Of a stretch of DNA of 64,000 nucleotides, positions 8,461-17,967 are shown piece after piece. The translations under genes were made by a program, and so were the position numbers. The notes beneath the pieces are model-generated. The model saw only the letters and a program-made list of their open reading frames with translations. It was not told the origin of the DNA and searched no databases. The stretch's first letter is position 1. Each line of letters starts with the position of its first letter. The stretch comes from Candidatus Cloacimonadota bacterium (GTDB lineage Bacteria > Muiribacteriota > UBA6191), in NCBI GenBank assembly GCA_023954715.1, contig JAGSHD010000008.1, forward strand, positions 124,001 to 188,000. The letters run 5' to 3'.

Positions 8461-10093
8461 ATAATTTCTCTTTAAATACCTCGTATAGTTCTAAGTCTAT
8501 TTTACCTTCGTCTACTTCAAGTTTAATAATGGATAGGGCTTGGTCAACCGGTAATGGGGGTTTATAAGGCCTATCTTTAGCAACAAGGGCTTCATAAATG
8601 TCCGCTATACACATAATTTGTGAAGCTAGTAATATATCTTGTTCTTTCAAACCTAAAGGGTATCCTGTTCCGTCTAGTTTTTCGTGATGTTGAGAAGCTA
8701 TAAATGCTAAGTTTTTTAAATCTTTAGGTAATTTAATTTTTTGAAGAATTTTTGCAGTTCCTTCTGCATGCTTTCGCATTTGTTTCACTTCATCCCACGT
8801 TAGATTACCACTCTTTACACTCAAACATGTGTATTCGTATTCGTCTAAAAGGGTTTGAGTCTCATTTTGTGGATTTATAAAGGTTTGTTTGTAAATGTCA
8901 CCTAAAGCAAAGAGGTCTTCTTCAGCGAGTTGATATGATGTATTAGATCGAACTATGGTATCCAACTCAAGACTTAAATCAACTTGATCTTTGACCTGAA
9001 TATAGTGAAAGCGATTGACAATTGCTTCCATTCTATCATCATTGAGTTTGTTAATTTTTTTTAAGATAGCTTCTTTAACGCCTATTTTGCCAATATCATG
9101 GAGTAATCCAGCATAACGAATCTCTCTTAGCTCTTGTGGGGAAAACTCCACATCTTTATATTTACCAGAATCTGTTTGATTAATGGCTATGGCAAATCTT
9201 TCACTAAGCATTGAAATTCTAGCAGAATGTCCAGATGTAGTTGAATCTCGTTCGTCAATAGCAGCGATCAAGCTTCTAGTGACTGAGTCAAAAAGCTCTT
9301 CTATTTCTTCAAACAACTTTGTATTTTGTAAAGAGTGGGAGATTTGTATCCCGAGTGAAGTAGACAGTTTGAGGTCTCCACTGTAAAAGCTACTATCCTC
9401 ATTACGAAAGTAGACAATTGCACCAAATATGGCATCGTCCATTAAAAGAGGGCAAAACATGATGTTAAATACTTTAGTTTCATCTCCATCGGTAAACTTA
9501 ATTCCGTTGTAGATGTTGGCTTTTTGCTTTTGATCTAGTAGTTGGTCAATTAGTCTTTCTTCCCAATGATCGTTTACTACAAAACCTTCTATGTTTCCTA
9601 ACTCTACTTTTTTGCTTAAACTTTTATTTTTCTTGTTGCTTTGAATCCAAAGGCTACAATAGGAGAAAGGTAAGATAGATTGTACTTCTTTTAGGGCATT
9701 AGCACATACGTCATCTAAGTATTTTGCTGTACTTAAGGTTTGTGACAGCTGAAAGATGGAGTTGATCTCTTTGTATTTCTCAAGAGTTTCATTGCCAAGT
9801 GCAGATTTGTCTCTTGTCTCTACTAAGTGGTGAGATAGTACATGTAGAATATAGTCTATTTTAGAGTCTTCTAACGAGGCATCTAAAGCTATAGTAAAAT
9901 CTATATTATCAATGGATAAGCTTCTATCCTGCATTGAAGGAGTATTTGTTTTATCTAATTTAAACAGTATTTTATTATCGTATTTTATATGTAGTTGCTC
10001 AAGTTTAACTAATGCTTGAAAACTTTTGTCGCTAAAATATTTTTTTAACAACTTTTTGTTTACATATCGTTTTGGCGGTATGGTTTTTTCCAT
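8432..10093 (-). CDS. GAF-like and HD-GYP cyclic-di-GMP phosphodiesterase family protein
   Basis: 553 residues with no membrane segment. The N-terminal 100 residues are unrecognised. About 105-260 looks like a GAF domain (CSLWIQSN, then FGAIVYFRNED). The C-terminal part is an HD-GYP domain with HSARI near 292, HDIGKIG at 332-338, a later HAEG, and HHEKLDGTGYP at 469-479, then ADIYEALVAKDRPYK. All the metal ligands expected for HD-GYP enzymes are therefore in place, predicting hydrolysis of cyclic di-GMP or a related dinucleotide. About 80 extra residues lie between the HDIGK helix and the HAEG helix (roughly 358-436), an insertion not found in short canonical members. First gene of the tight HD-GYP/kinase/regulator/VOC operon, 95 bp after the porin gene. 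Confidence 0.9.
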   Translation of the reverse strand: MEKTIPPKRYVNKKLLKKYFSDKSFQALVKLEQLHIKYDNKILFKLDKTNTPSMQDRSLSIDNIDFTIALDASLEDSKIDYILHVLSHHLVETRDKSALGNETLEKYKEINSIFQLSQTLSTAKYLDDVCANALKEVQSILPFSYCSLWIQSNKKNKSLSKKVELGNIEGFVVNDHWEERLIDQLLDQKQKANIYNGIKFTDGDETKVFNIMFCPLLMDDAIFGAIVYFRNEDSSFYSGDLKLSTSLGIQISHSLQNTKLFEEIEELFDSVTRSLIAAIDERDSTTSGHSARISMLSERFAIAINQTDSGKYKDVEFSPQELREIRYAGLLHDIGKIGVKEAILKKINKLNDDRMEAIVNRFHYIQVKDQVDLSLELDTIVRSNTSYQLAEEDLFALGDIYKQTFINPQNETQTLLDEYEYTCLSVKSGNLTWDEVKQMRKHAEGTAKILQKIKLPKDLKNLAFIASQHHEKLDGTGYPLGLKEQDILLASQIMCIADIYEALVAKDRPYKPPLPVDQALSIIKLEVDEGKIDLELYEVFKEKLYDIDRRLRK

Positions 10094-10188
10094 TGTATTG
10101 CATTTCTTGGTAAGTAATATCGAATTTAGATCTATTCTAGTTTAGTCTAGAGTGAAATGCAATTTTGTTCAGAAAGCTTTTTATGAAA

Positions 10189-11427
10189 TTAAAATACTAC
10201 AGTAAAAGATCCACTTACTAGATCAAAATCTTTTCTGTTGTTTGCAAGATCAAAGTCAGTTGACTGATAAGATACTTTCGCTAAAGTAGAAGGATTTACG
10301 TAAGACCCAACAGCTACTTCCATACGTGTTAAATTATCATCCCATTTAGTTGGTGCTAGAGTATTATTTAAACGATATTTATTGTCATTAAAGGCTAATG
10401 AATCATATCTTGCAGCCCCAAAAAATTCTTTAGTGAAGTTTACTTTACCTTCTACATAAAATGCATCAGCAATTAGATCATCACTTAAATTTGGTACTTG
10501 GTATGTAGATGAGATGTATTCTGTATTCATCTGTAATCTACCGTATTTATAGTTTAAATATCCACCGATCAGTGTCTGAAGATAAGAGCTTGTATTTAAA
10601 CGTGTTGCTCCAACTACATTACCATAAGTTGCATCTCGCTGAGGTGACAAGGGATCTAGTATAGACAGACTGTTCATATACGCCCCTTGAGAAACATTCA
10701 CTCCAAAACTCGTATTATGATCCGCATCCCAGTGTAATTTTGCAGCAACATTTAAGGCGTTGTTAATATTTGTATCTTTACTATTAGATAAGGAATTATT
10801 ACTTGCTGTAAAGGCATAACTTAACTTTGTATTAGATAATCTACCAAACAGTTTTGCTCCCGTATTTGTAATATCTGGTCCAACGATACCAATCTGTCGA
10901 ATATCAGCATTACCAATATTTCTGATTGCTGGTGGAACAAAACCACCATCTGGATTTAAGTGTACTTTGTAGGAGTATGCGAGTGGAGCACTAAATAACG
11001 GATTGTCTATTGGTAATCGTCTTTCAGTCCAAGTGCCAAATATAGTGTCAAACTTACCAAACTCTACATTTGCTTTATATTTCCAAAGATTGGTCATAGT
11101 TACCGAAGCAGTTCGAAGTCGAAAAGGTCGTTCCTCTTGATTATTAGTATATAAATCAGAAACGATTTCTCCGGTATAATAAGTATTTCTAGCTACGTCT
11201 CCTTCAACAAATAGATTCATTTGCCCAATACTAAAGCCTAAAGAGTCGTTATGAACATAAGTGCTATTTAAATCAGCACCTCTTTGACCATCAGTATAGT
11301 TAAAGTGAAATAAGCCAGAGATATGGGCTTCAGCAAAAGTATTTTGATTTAGACTTAAGCAGATAGCAAAAGCGGCAGCCGTTCTTACTATTGATTTAGA
11401 ATTAAATATTTGTGTTATTGTGCTCAT
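10189..11427 (-). CDS. outer-membrane beta-barrel porin-like protein
   Basis: 412 residues with an N-terminal export signal (hydrophobic AAAFAICLSL, likely cleaved after FAEA). The mature chain alternates polar and hydrophobic residues throughout, with periodic turns rich in Asn, Asp and Gly. It ends in SFTVVF; a C-terminal aromatic residue is the usual outer-membrane assembly signal. This supports a porin-type barrel of perhaps 14-18 strands and therefore a Gram-negative envelope. Its length and the start (GLFHFNYTDGQ...) resemble porins annotated as phosphate-selective or OprO/P-like, but no signature assigns a substrate. A good ribosome-binding site (AAAGGA) precedes the ATG. It lies 15 bp downstream of the cupredoxin-like gene, so the two are co-transcribed. 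Confidence 0.82.
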   Translation of the reverse strand: MSTITQIFNSKSIVRTAAAFAICLSLNQNTFAEAHISGLFHFNYTDGQRGADLNSTYVHNDSLGFSIGQMNLFVEGDVARNTYYTGEIVSDLYTNNQEERPFRLRTASVTMTNLWKYKANVEFGKFDTIFGTWTERRLPIDNPLFSAPLAYSYKVHLNPDGGFVPPAIRNIGNADIRQIGIVGPDITNTGAKLFGRLSNTKLSYAFTASNNSLSNSKDTNINNALNVAAKLHWDADHNTSFGVNVSQGAYMNSLSILDPLSPQRDATYGNVVGATRLNTSSYLQTLIGGYLNYKYGRLQMNTEYISSTYQVPNLSDDLIADAFYVEGKVNFTKEFFGAARYDSLAFNDNKYRLNNTLAPTKWDDNLTRMEVAVGSYVNPSTLAKVSYQSTDFDLANNRKDFDLVSGSFTVVF

Positions 11428-11442
11428 TGCAAATCCTTTTGC

Positions 11443-12168
11443 TTATTTGACTAGCGCTTTTGGTAGTCCCATTGTTGCCATGTTGAAATCGATTGTAATT
11501 GTTTCACCGTAGTTCACTTCTACTTCTTTAGTGATAGTAGGAAACTCAGGATGCCATGCAGAAATTTGGTAGACGCCAGGTCTTAGGTTTCTCATGTGAT
11601 ACGTTCCGTCTTTTCTTGGCTTTGTAAAGTATGGATGATCTAATACTAATATTTCTGTTCTCATGTTTTTGTAAACTGATGATCTAATGGTTACTCCACC
11701 AGGCTTTTTAAATGTTACAAAAGCATGTCGATTTTGAAAAAACTGTGTTTCAAATGGTTTTGTAGCAGAAAAAGAATAGATATCATGTGGGACTGGATCA
11801 TGATTTATAAACTCTAGAGTAGATCCAGTCATTACGGGCAATGTATTTACATGAAATGTTGCAGAGTTAATATGAACTGGAATTGGTTCTTGATTTGGAA
11901 TTTCTTTTCTTTTGTATCGATCAGGAATATGAGATAAATAGATGATTGTATCTGTGGAATCGGTATAATCCTTCATTCGAGTGCTTTCAAAATTCCTCAT
12001 CCACTTCCACTTAGAAAACTTTAATTCTGTTCTAAAGCCATTGTAGACATAAGGGTTTTTATTTGGAAAAGCACCTTTTTTTCTTAGACGCACTTTACCT
12101 CTTATTACGGCTGCGTGGCTCGCAGATATGAATAAACCTATTGATAGTATTAAAGCAATGAATCGCAT
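11443..12168 (-). CDS. secreted cupredoxin-like / carboxypeptidase-regulatory-like protein
   Basis: About 241 residues with a signal peptide (MRFIALILSIGLFISASHA). An ATG 12 bp further upstream (12180) is in frame, but its own first codons contain the AGGA that is well spaced for the ATG at 12168, so I prefer 12168. The middle part (about 105-185) reads as a cupredoxin-like beta sandwich: GSTLEFINHDPVPHDIYSF and later FVTFKKPGGVTIRS. The last 60 residues (DGTYHMRNLRPGVYQISAWHPEF) match a carboxypeptidase-regulatory or Ig-like domain. This arrangement is known from periplasmic proteins often called methylamine-utilisation or plastocyanin-like. The classical Cys-His-Met copper set is incomplete: His residues are present, but no Cys appears in the C-terminal loop. 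Probably periplasmic, and encoded together with the porin. Confidence 0.65.
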   Translation of the reverse strand: MRFIALILSIGLFISASHAAVIRGKVRLRKKGAFPNKNPYVYNGFRTELKFSKWKWMRNFESTRMKDYTDSTDTIIYLSHIPDRYKRKEIPNQEPIPVHINSATFHVNTLPVMTGSTLEFINHDPVPHDIYSFSATKPFETQFFQNRHAFVTFKKPGGVTIRSSVYKNMRTEILVLDHPYFTKPRKDGTYHMRNLRPGVYQISAWHPEFPTITKEVEVNYGETITIDFNMATMGLPKALVK

Positions 12169-12501
12169 TTTAATCCTCATTTTTTGATGACTTTGTCTTT
12201 TGAATACAAATAGATAGTATTCAAATCATCAATTGTTTCGGGACAAAATGTAATTTTTTTTACCTTTTAGGCTTATATTCCCTAATTTTGTATGAAAGTT
12301 TACACCTGAATGTAAATGGTTTTACTGTTTTGGATTTACACTCATACATTTAAAAACGTATTTTTGAGAAATCTTTCCAAGCTTTTCAGGTTTTTCATAT
12401 TACATGGAAACCAATAACGAATAAGTATATTTTGAAGGGATCATATTCTACAATGAAGTCTTAGTGTAATATGAATCATCAAAAAGTTTATAGGAGAATA
12501 A
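12169..12501. promoter_or_regulatory. divergent intergenic region before the acetyltransferase gene
   Basis: This AT-rich spacer has no supported ORF. It must contain the leftward promoter of the cupredoxin/porin genes and the rightward promoter for the acetyltransferase. The rightward gene is preceded by a usable ribosome-binding site (AGGAGAA at 12492-12498). I see no convincing operator palindrome. Confidence 0.4.
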
Positions 12502-13077
12502 ATGAATAGTTTAAATCAAGATGGTTTACCTGAATTAGAAAGTCTAAGACTACTCTTAAAGATTCCTATGGAAGATGATATTGATCAAGTTATTGCTTTT
12601 TTTGATCGAAACAAAGATTTTCTAAAGTCCACGTCCCCAACTCCAGCTATTGACTTCAATACTCGAAGCTATTGGGAGTCAACTTTGTCTGATAATCGTA
12701 TAGGCTTTCGTGGAGGTAGAAGTGTGAAGCTTTTTATTTTCTATAAAACCAAACAAGGTTTAGCGATTATCGGAGAAGTAAATTTTTCACAAATCTTTAG
12801 AGGCGTTTTTTTAGCCTGCAAACTGGGCTATAAAATAGATAGAGAGTACCAAGGTAAGGGTTTAATGAAAGAAGCACTCCAGCGATCTATACAGTTTTGT
12901 TTCGAAGAGCTAAAGTTACACAGAATTGAAGCGAACTATATGCCAAACAATGATCGTAGTGCAGGTATTTTGCACTCACTAGGATTTACAATCGAAGGTA
13001 AGGCAAAAAACTATCTTAAAATTAATGGGAAATGGGAAGATCATATCCTAACTTCATTATGTAATGACCTAGTCTAG
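12502..13077 (+). CDS. GNAT acetyltransferase, RimJ/RimL-like
   Basis: 191 residues covering a full GNAT domain. The N-terminus has the RimJ/L pattern LPELESLRLLLKIPMEDD. The central strand pair (GLAIIGEVNFSQIFRGVF) is followed by the acetyl-CoA pyrophosphate loop LGYKIDREYQGKGLMKEAL (Q/RxxGxG/A type). It then reads ELKLHRIEANYMPNNDRSAGILHSLGF with EGKAKNYLKINGKWEDH, the classic end of ribosomal-protein N-acetyltransferases of the RimJ type. It probably acetylates the N-terminal amine of a ribosomal protein or another small acceptor; the precise substrate cannot be read. Soluble. It has its own ribosome-binding site and stands alone between the porin block and the chemoreceptor. Confidence 0.88.
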   Translation: MNSLNQDGLPELESLRLLLKIPMEDDIDQVIAFFDRNKDFLKSTSPTPAIDFNTRSYWESTLSDNRIGFRGGRSVKLFIFYKTKQGLAIIGEVNFSQIFRGVFLACKLGYKIDREYQGKGLMKEALQRSIQFCFEELKLHRIEANYMPNNDRSAGILHSLGFTIEGKAKNYLKINGKWEDHILTSLCNDLV

Positions 13078-13319
13078 TATGATTTGATTACTATTGTAAT
13101 CCGTTTCTAGTTTGCAAATCCATATAAATTTCAGTGTTATTACCTTGGATAATACCTTCTGCTAATTATTTATTTAATTAATTAAAACTTCCTAATTATT
13201 TAAGATATTACTTAAAGTAGTTTATAATGACATTCACTTAAGTGCTTAATGAATTTAGACCTAATTCAGTTTTAAGAACTACCAGTAAAGATAAATAAAA
13301 ATTATAAAATGGGATATTT

Positions 13320-15809
13320 ATGCAATTGAAAATGAGGATACTGATAATTTTATCGGTGGCGTTTATAGGTTTTGCCTTATTAGGACAGCACTTAGATGAA
13401 TTTATTGTAGACATTGATAAAGATGTAAAAACCGTTACTAAAGAAGTTAAGGCTTTAGATCAAACCATTGTAGATAAAGTTACCCCTATTGCTAAGGTTG
13501 TTTTACCAATATTTCAACTTACTAATAATTTAATGGCGATTTTGAAAGATACACAGGCTTTTTTTGCAGAAGCTAGTGAACTTGATCCTGAAGATATAGA
13601 AGATAGTTTAGAAGGTCTTGAAGATATAACAAAGTATTTTTTAAGAGATTCAAAAAAATTAAAAACTCTGTTTGTTAAAAAAAGAAAACATGAAGTAGAT
13701 ACTTTAGAAAAAAAATATAATTTGTATGTTGAAGAGTCTATCAATTTGCTTAAAAACGAGTCTATGATTGACTATGAGGCTATCTCAAGGGTGTCTGATG
13801 CATCCACGGCAATTAGAGAGATGTTGACAGCCTTTCAAGAGCATGCGGAGTTAGGTTTTACATCTTCATTAGATGGACTAGTCAAGGAGTCTAGACGAGC
13901 GAATCAACAAATTGTCAAAACCTCAAATGAAGTAAGCAGTCAAATAGGAGAAGCTGAAGAGACTTTGTTTACGTCTTTAGGTGTTGGAATTATCTATTGT
14001 TTAGCGTTTGGTTTGTTTTTAATTTATGGATTAGTAAAACCAATAGAAAAATTATTGTTACGTATTGAGAAAGTTATCGTAGGGGACTTTAGCTTATTAC
14101 CTTTGTCTGTTTCTACTCAACAAGAAGCTAGAGATTTGTTGAATAGACCTGACGAATTAGGAAAGCTTGCAAGAGGGATAGAAAACCTAAGAGACAATTT
14201 TTCTAAAATATTTAAAGTTGAAAAAATCGAGTGGGTAGATATGGCCCGAACATTGGCAATGTTTGAAAATTCTACAGTGTGTTCTTTTTTCGTTTCTAGA
14301 GAAGGTATTATACAATACATTAACCCAAAAGGGGTATCGGTTTTAGAGGTTTTGAGAGATCACTTACCTTGCGATGTTAATCAAGTTTTAAATTCGTCAA
14401 TTGATGTCTTTCATCATCATTCGGATAAGGTCTTAAATATTGTTAACAATGAAGATTCTTTACCATTTAATTCTGTTATCGATTTAGGCCCTGAAAAGAT
14501 AGAGCTTGGTATATCTGCTATTTATGACATGGTAGGTAATTACATTGGTGCCATGGTTACATGGGTGATTATTACAGATAAGTTAATCGAAGAACAAGAA
14601 AAGAAGAAAAAAGAAGTAGAAATGGCAAGAGCTGCTGCTATGACAGAAAACTCTCCTATGAATGTTATTACTTCTGATACTGATGGAAATATAATTTACA
14701 TGAACCCAGCATCTGAAAAGCAGTTACATGAATTAAGTCAGTATTTGCCTTGTCCTGTTTCAGAGGTTATAGGTAGCTCTTTTGATATCTTTCACAAAGA
14801 TCCGAGTTATCAACGAGGGATTTTGTCAAATTTAGCAAATTTACCTCATAAAGCGGAGGTAGTCCTAGGTAATGAAATTTTAGATATGCTAGTTAGTGCT
14901 ATTTATTCTAAAAATGGTGACCACCTTGGATTTATGATTACTTGGGAGCTCATTACTGCAAAGATTCAGGCTCAAAATAATGAGAGAGAAATCAATGAAA
15001 ATATTAAGTCTATTTTACATAGAGTAGCGGATAATGCAGACTTAGTGTTAACTAGTTCTGGAGAGTTGACAGATATTTCAACATCTATGTCAGCAACTTC
15101 TGAAGAAACATTTGCACAAGCTAACGAAGTGGCAAGTGTAGCAAATCAAGTATCTGATAGTGTGCAAGCTGTTGCAGCTGCCTCTGAGCAACTAGCTTGT
15201 TCCATTCAAAATATATCAGAATCTACCAATACAGTCAGTAAAATCGCGACAAAAGCTGTGCAAGTGGCAAAATCTACAAATGATGATGTGACACGTCTTG
15301 GTAAAAACAGCTTAGAAATTTCGAATGTAGTAAAGTCAATTCAAGCCATAGCAGATCAAACAAACCTTTTAGCGTTGAATGCAACGATTGAAGCTGCTAG
15401 GGCGGGTGAATCAGGTAAAGGATTTGGTGTTGTTGCAAATGAAGTAAAAGAGCTATCAAATGAAACATCTAAAGCTACCGAAGAAATTGCAAATAGAATA
15501 TTATCAATTCAAGAAGATGTAAGGTTAGTAGTTGACTCTATTGCTAATATTCAAGAGATTATTGAAAATATCAATGATGCCCAAATCTCTGTAGCTAGCT
15601 CCATTGAAGAGCAAGCAATCACTACAGGAGAGATCACTAAAAATGCTGCGGAAGCGGCTACTGGTGCTACTGGAATTGCAGATAGTATTAATACTGTAGC
15701 TATAGCAGCAGAAGATACGAGTAAAGGTGCACACCAAACCCAACTTGCATCACAACAATTAGTTGGAATGGCAGCCAGTCTGCAAAAGATTGTAAATGAA
15801 AAATCGTAG
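13320..15809 (+). CDS. methyl-accepting chemotaxis protein with two PAS-like domains
   Basis: 829 residues. Membrane segment 6-22, helical periplasmic sensor about 25-218, second membrane segment 221-240, HAMP about 237-297. Two PAS-like domains follow (310-420 and 440-550). They are clearly a duplication: both read ..Y(I/M)NP.., end-on LP C..V ..S..(I/F)D.FH.., then M(V)TW..IT. The signalling domain runs from about 570 to the end and has the conserved hairpin tip [20 protein letters not shown] (678-697) followed by [14 protein letters not shown]. It should bind CheA/CheW and act at an inner-membrane array; the signal could be small molecules outside or redox/ligand state at the PAS domains inside. 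The window has no flagellar or che genes. A hairpin 60 bp after the stop may end transcription. Confidence 0.95.
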   Translation: MQLKMRILIILSVAFIGFALLGQHLDEFIVDIDKDVKTVTKEVKALDQTIVDKVTPIAKVVLPIFQLTNNLMAILKDTQAFFAEASELDPEDIEDSLEGLEDITKYFLRDSKKLKTLFVKKRKHEVDTLEKKYNLYVEESINLLKNESMIDYEAISRVSDASTAIREMLTAFQEHAELGFTSSLDGLVKESRRANQQIVKTSNEVSSQIGEAEETLFTSLGVGIIYCLAFGLFLIYGLVKPIEKLLLRIEKVIVGDFSLLPLSVSTQQEARDLLNRPDELGKLARGIENLRDNFSKIFKVEKIEWVDMARTLAMFENSTVCSFFVSREGIIQYINPKGVSVLEVLRDHLPCDVNQVLNSSIDVFHHHSDKVLNIVNNEDSLPFNSVIDLGPEKIELGISAIYDMVGNYIGAMVTWVIITDKLIEEQEKKKKEVEMARAAAMTENSPMNVITSDTDGNIIYMNPASEKQLHELSQYLPCPVSEVIGSSFDIFHKDPSYQRGILSNLANLPHKAEVVLGNEILDMLVSAIYSKNGDHLGFMITWELITAKIQAQNNEREINENIKSILHRVADNADLVLTSSGELTDISTSMSATSEETFAQANEVASVANQVSDSVQAVAAASEQLACSIQNISESTNTVSKIATKAVQVAKSTNDDVTRLGKNSLEISNVVKSIQAIADQTNLLALNATIEAARAGESGKGFGVVANEVKELSNETSKATEEIANRILSIQEDVRLVVDSIANIQEIIENINDAQISVASSIEEQAITTGEITKNAAEAATGATGIADSINTVAIAAEDTSKGAHQTQLASQQLVGMAASLQKIVNEKS

Positions 15810-15870
15810 TTGATTATATCGTTGTAGTGCTTTAGACGATTAACATTTGATAGTACTTACTTAGAAAATC

Positions 15871-15892
15871 AGTTATCTATTTTTAGATAACT
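15871..15892 (+). terminator. hairpin after the chemoreceptor gene
   Basis: Nine-base stem AGTTATCTA / TAGATAACT with a TTTT loop, 62 bp after the chemoreceptor stop. There is no clean T-run after it, so it may be a weak terminator or a 3' stabilising hairpin. Confidence 0.4.
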
Positions 15893-15992
15893 AGTTCTAT
15901 TACTTTAATTGATAAATAGATTCTCTACGAAAATATCGGGCTTTGTGTATTTTTATCTTAAATGGTTTTATTTCTATTCTACTTAAATATTA

Positions 15993-16139
15993 TATAATGT
16001 GCCCCCATTTTTATTGATCTTTCAGAGGTGGAGGTGCTATACTATTGCAGTTATGGACTCTATGGAGAGTCTGTCTAAAAAGACTACCGTTTAACGGTAA
16101 TTGGTATTTGAAAATTAAATATATATATAGGAGGTCACA
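15993..16139 (+). promoter_or_regulatory. rny promoter and structured 5' leader
   Basis: A perfect TATAAT lies at 15993-15998, with only a weak -35. Downstream are three successive small hairpins: GACTCT/AGAGTC (16056-16071, loop ATGG), GTCT/AGAC (16073-16084) and TACCGT/ACGGTA (16085-16099, loop TTA). A strong AGGAGGT ribosome site follows just before the rny ATG. The remaining upstream part of this 330 bp gap shows only the chemoreceptor hairpin. Promoter and leader are inferred. Confidence 0.5.
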
Positions 16140-17678
16140 ATGGCAATTGACGCAAGTATTGCATCTGGCATTGGCCTAATCGCTGGATTGGCTGTTCATG
16201 CTGGTTACATAACATTAATACGTGACAAAAAAATCCTTGAATCTGCTGAAGGAAAATCTAAATTAATTATTGATAAAGCTCAGACAGATGCTAAGGCATT
16301 GAATCAAAAAGCTGAACTTGATGCTAGGGATTATATGCTTTCCGCTCGGAAAGACATGGATAAAGAACTTCAAGGTTCTAGAAAAGAAATTAAAAAACTA
16401 GAGCAACAAGTTTCTTCAAAAGAAGAAAGACTTGAAAAAAAACTTGAAAAAGTAGATCGAAATGACAGAGAGGTTGAAAAGTTAAAATCTAAACTTCAAA
16501 CTCAAACTTCTGATTTAGAAAAGCGTAGGCAAGAGATCATTTCTAAGCTTGAGCAGACCAGTGGTCTTTCTCAGGATGATGCTAAAGCAGAGTTACTTTC
16601 TCAGGTAGAGGGCGACTTTAGAGTTGACATCGAAGAAAAAATGAAACTCGTTGTTGAAGGTGTTAAAGAGCAAGCAAAAGAGAAGGCTCTTAATGTTATG
16701 GCTCATACAATTCAAAAAGTATCCATTGATTATCAAGCAGAGGCTTTGGTTTCTGTAGTCCCAATTGCAAATGATGAGATGAAAGGTCGTATCATTGGTC
16801 GAGAAGGGCGAAATATTCGAGCTTTTGAACAAGTCACCGGAATAGACGTAATCATTGATGATACACCAGGAGTGGTTGTGTTATCTGGATTTAATGCCGT
16901 TCGTAGAGCAACAGCAGCACGAACGCTTCAGATTTTGGTTGAAGATGGTAGAATCCATCCTGCTAGAATTGAAGAGGTCTATAAAAAGGTCGAAAAAGAA
17001 ATTGACGATGAATGTATCAAAGCAGGTGAAAAGGCTGCAGCTGATGTTGGTGTACACCGACTTCACAAAAATATTGTGAAAACATTAGGTCGATTGAAAT
17101 TCAGAACGAGTTATGGTCAAAATGTCTTAGAGCATTCTGTAGAATGCGCTCAAATCGCAGGTACTTTAGCAGCAGAAATTGGTGCTAATGCTAAGCTTGC
17201 AAAAAGAGCGTCCTTACTTCATGATCTCGGAAAGGTGATTGAGGGAGATGAATCTAGTCATGCTCAATTGGGAGCAGATTTGGCTAAAAAATGTGGAGAA
17301 AAACCCGTTATTTGTAATGCAATAGCGGCTCACCACGAAGAAGTTGATATGGAGAGCCCAATAGCGTTCTTAGTAGCCGCTTCTGATTCAATCTCAGCAT
17401 CTCGAAGAGGCGCTAGACGAGGACAAACAGAAAACTATGTAGAGCGTCTTCAAAATTTAGAAGATATTGCTACTTCTTGTGATGGAGTATCTTCTGCCTT
17501 TGCTATTCAAGCAGGTAGAGAACTTCGAGTGGTAGTAAACCCTGATGCTGTAGATGATTCAAAAGGTGTTCGTATATCCCATGATATCGTACAGCGAATT
17601 GAAAGCGAATTAGATTATCCTGGACAAATCAAAGTTGTGGTTGTTCGAGAGAATCGATTTGTAGATTACGCATTTTAA
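16140..17678 (+). CDS. rny: ribonuclease Y
   Basis: 512 residues, full length for the family. N-terminal membrane anchor (about residues 5-25), a long charged coiled coil (30-200) and a KH RNA-binding domain with the GxxG loop IGREGRN (219-225) and the preceding VPIANDEMKGRI. Then comes an HD-type nuclease domain with EHSVECA (about 331), HDLGK at 361-365 and AAHHEE (396-401), then SASRRGARRG and the conserved tail GQIKVVVVRE. RNase Y is an endoribonuclease that starts mRNA decay at the inner face of the membrane. All catalytic residues are present. The ribosome-binding site AGGAGGT is strong. It is monocistronic: its own promoter and leader precede it and a terminator follows the stop immediately. 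RNase Y rather than RNase E seems to be used by this lineage, which fits Firmicutes and several deep phyla. Confidence 0.97.
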   Translation: MAIDASIASGIGLIAGLAVHAGYITLIRDKKILESAEGKSKLIIDKAQTDAKALNQKAELDARDYMLSARKDMDKELQGSRKEIKKLEQQVSSKEERLEKKLEKVDRNDREVEKLKSKLQTQTSDLEKRRQEIISKLEQTSGLSQDDAKAELLSQVEGDFRVDIEEKMKLVVEGVKEQAKEKALNVMAHTIQKVSIDYQAEALVSVVPIANDEMKGRIIGREGRNIRAFEQVTGIDVIIDDTPGVVVLSGFNAVRRATAARTLQILVEDGRIHPARIEEVYKKVEKEIDDECIKAGEKAAADVGVHRLHKNIVKTLGRLKFRTSYGQNVLEHSVECAQIAGTLAAEIGANAKLAKRASLLHDLGKVIEGDESSHAQLGADLAKKCGEKPVICNAIAAHHEEVDMESPIAFLVAASDSISASRRGARRGQTENYVERLQNLEDIATSCDGVSSAFAIQAGRELRVVVNPDAVDDSKGVRISHDIVQRIESELDYPGQIKVVVVRENRFVDYAF

Positions 17679-17680
17679 AT

Positions 17681-17713
17681 AAAAAAGCAGATACAGTTTG
17701 TATCTGCTTTTTT
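17681..17713 (+). terminator. rho-independent terminator after rny
   Basis: Stem GCAGATAC / GTATCTGC (17687-17694 with 17700-17707) extended by A-T pairs, loop of five bases, followed by a run of nine or more T. It starts 3 bp after the rny stop. Confidence 0.92.
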
Positions 17714-17967
17714 TTTAAGTTTTTGATTTTTAGGCAACTGATATATATTTTTAATACCTCTTTACACAAAAGTAGTTTGTATTCATGCTCTTATGAATAG
17801 CTTATTTTATCTGGATTGCTACTGGTTTTAATTTTTGATAGGATAGCTGTAATTTCTGGTAAATGGATCAGATTTCTATGCTTAGAGGGCTTTATATGAC
17901 AGGGCACCTTTGTATACAAATATTTAAACTACTTATAAATCTTAAAATAAAGCTAAGGTCATGTGTC

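Noticed and set aside
17863..17967. Longer N-terminus for the LmeA-like protein
   Set aside because: No ribosome site, and it would bury the signal peptide that begins after ATG 17968.
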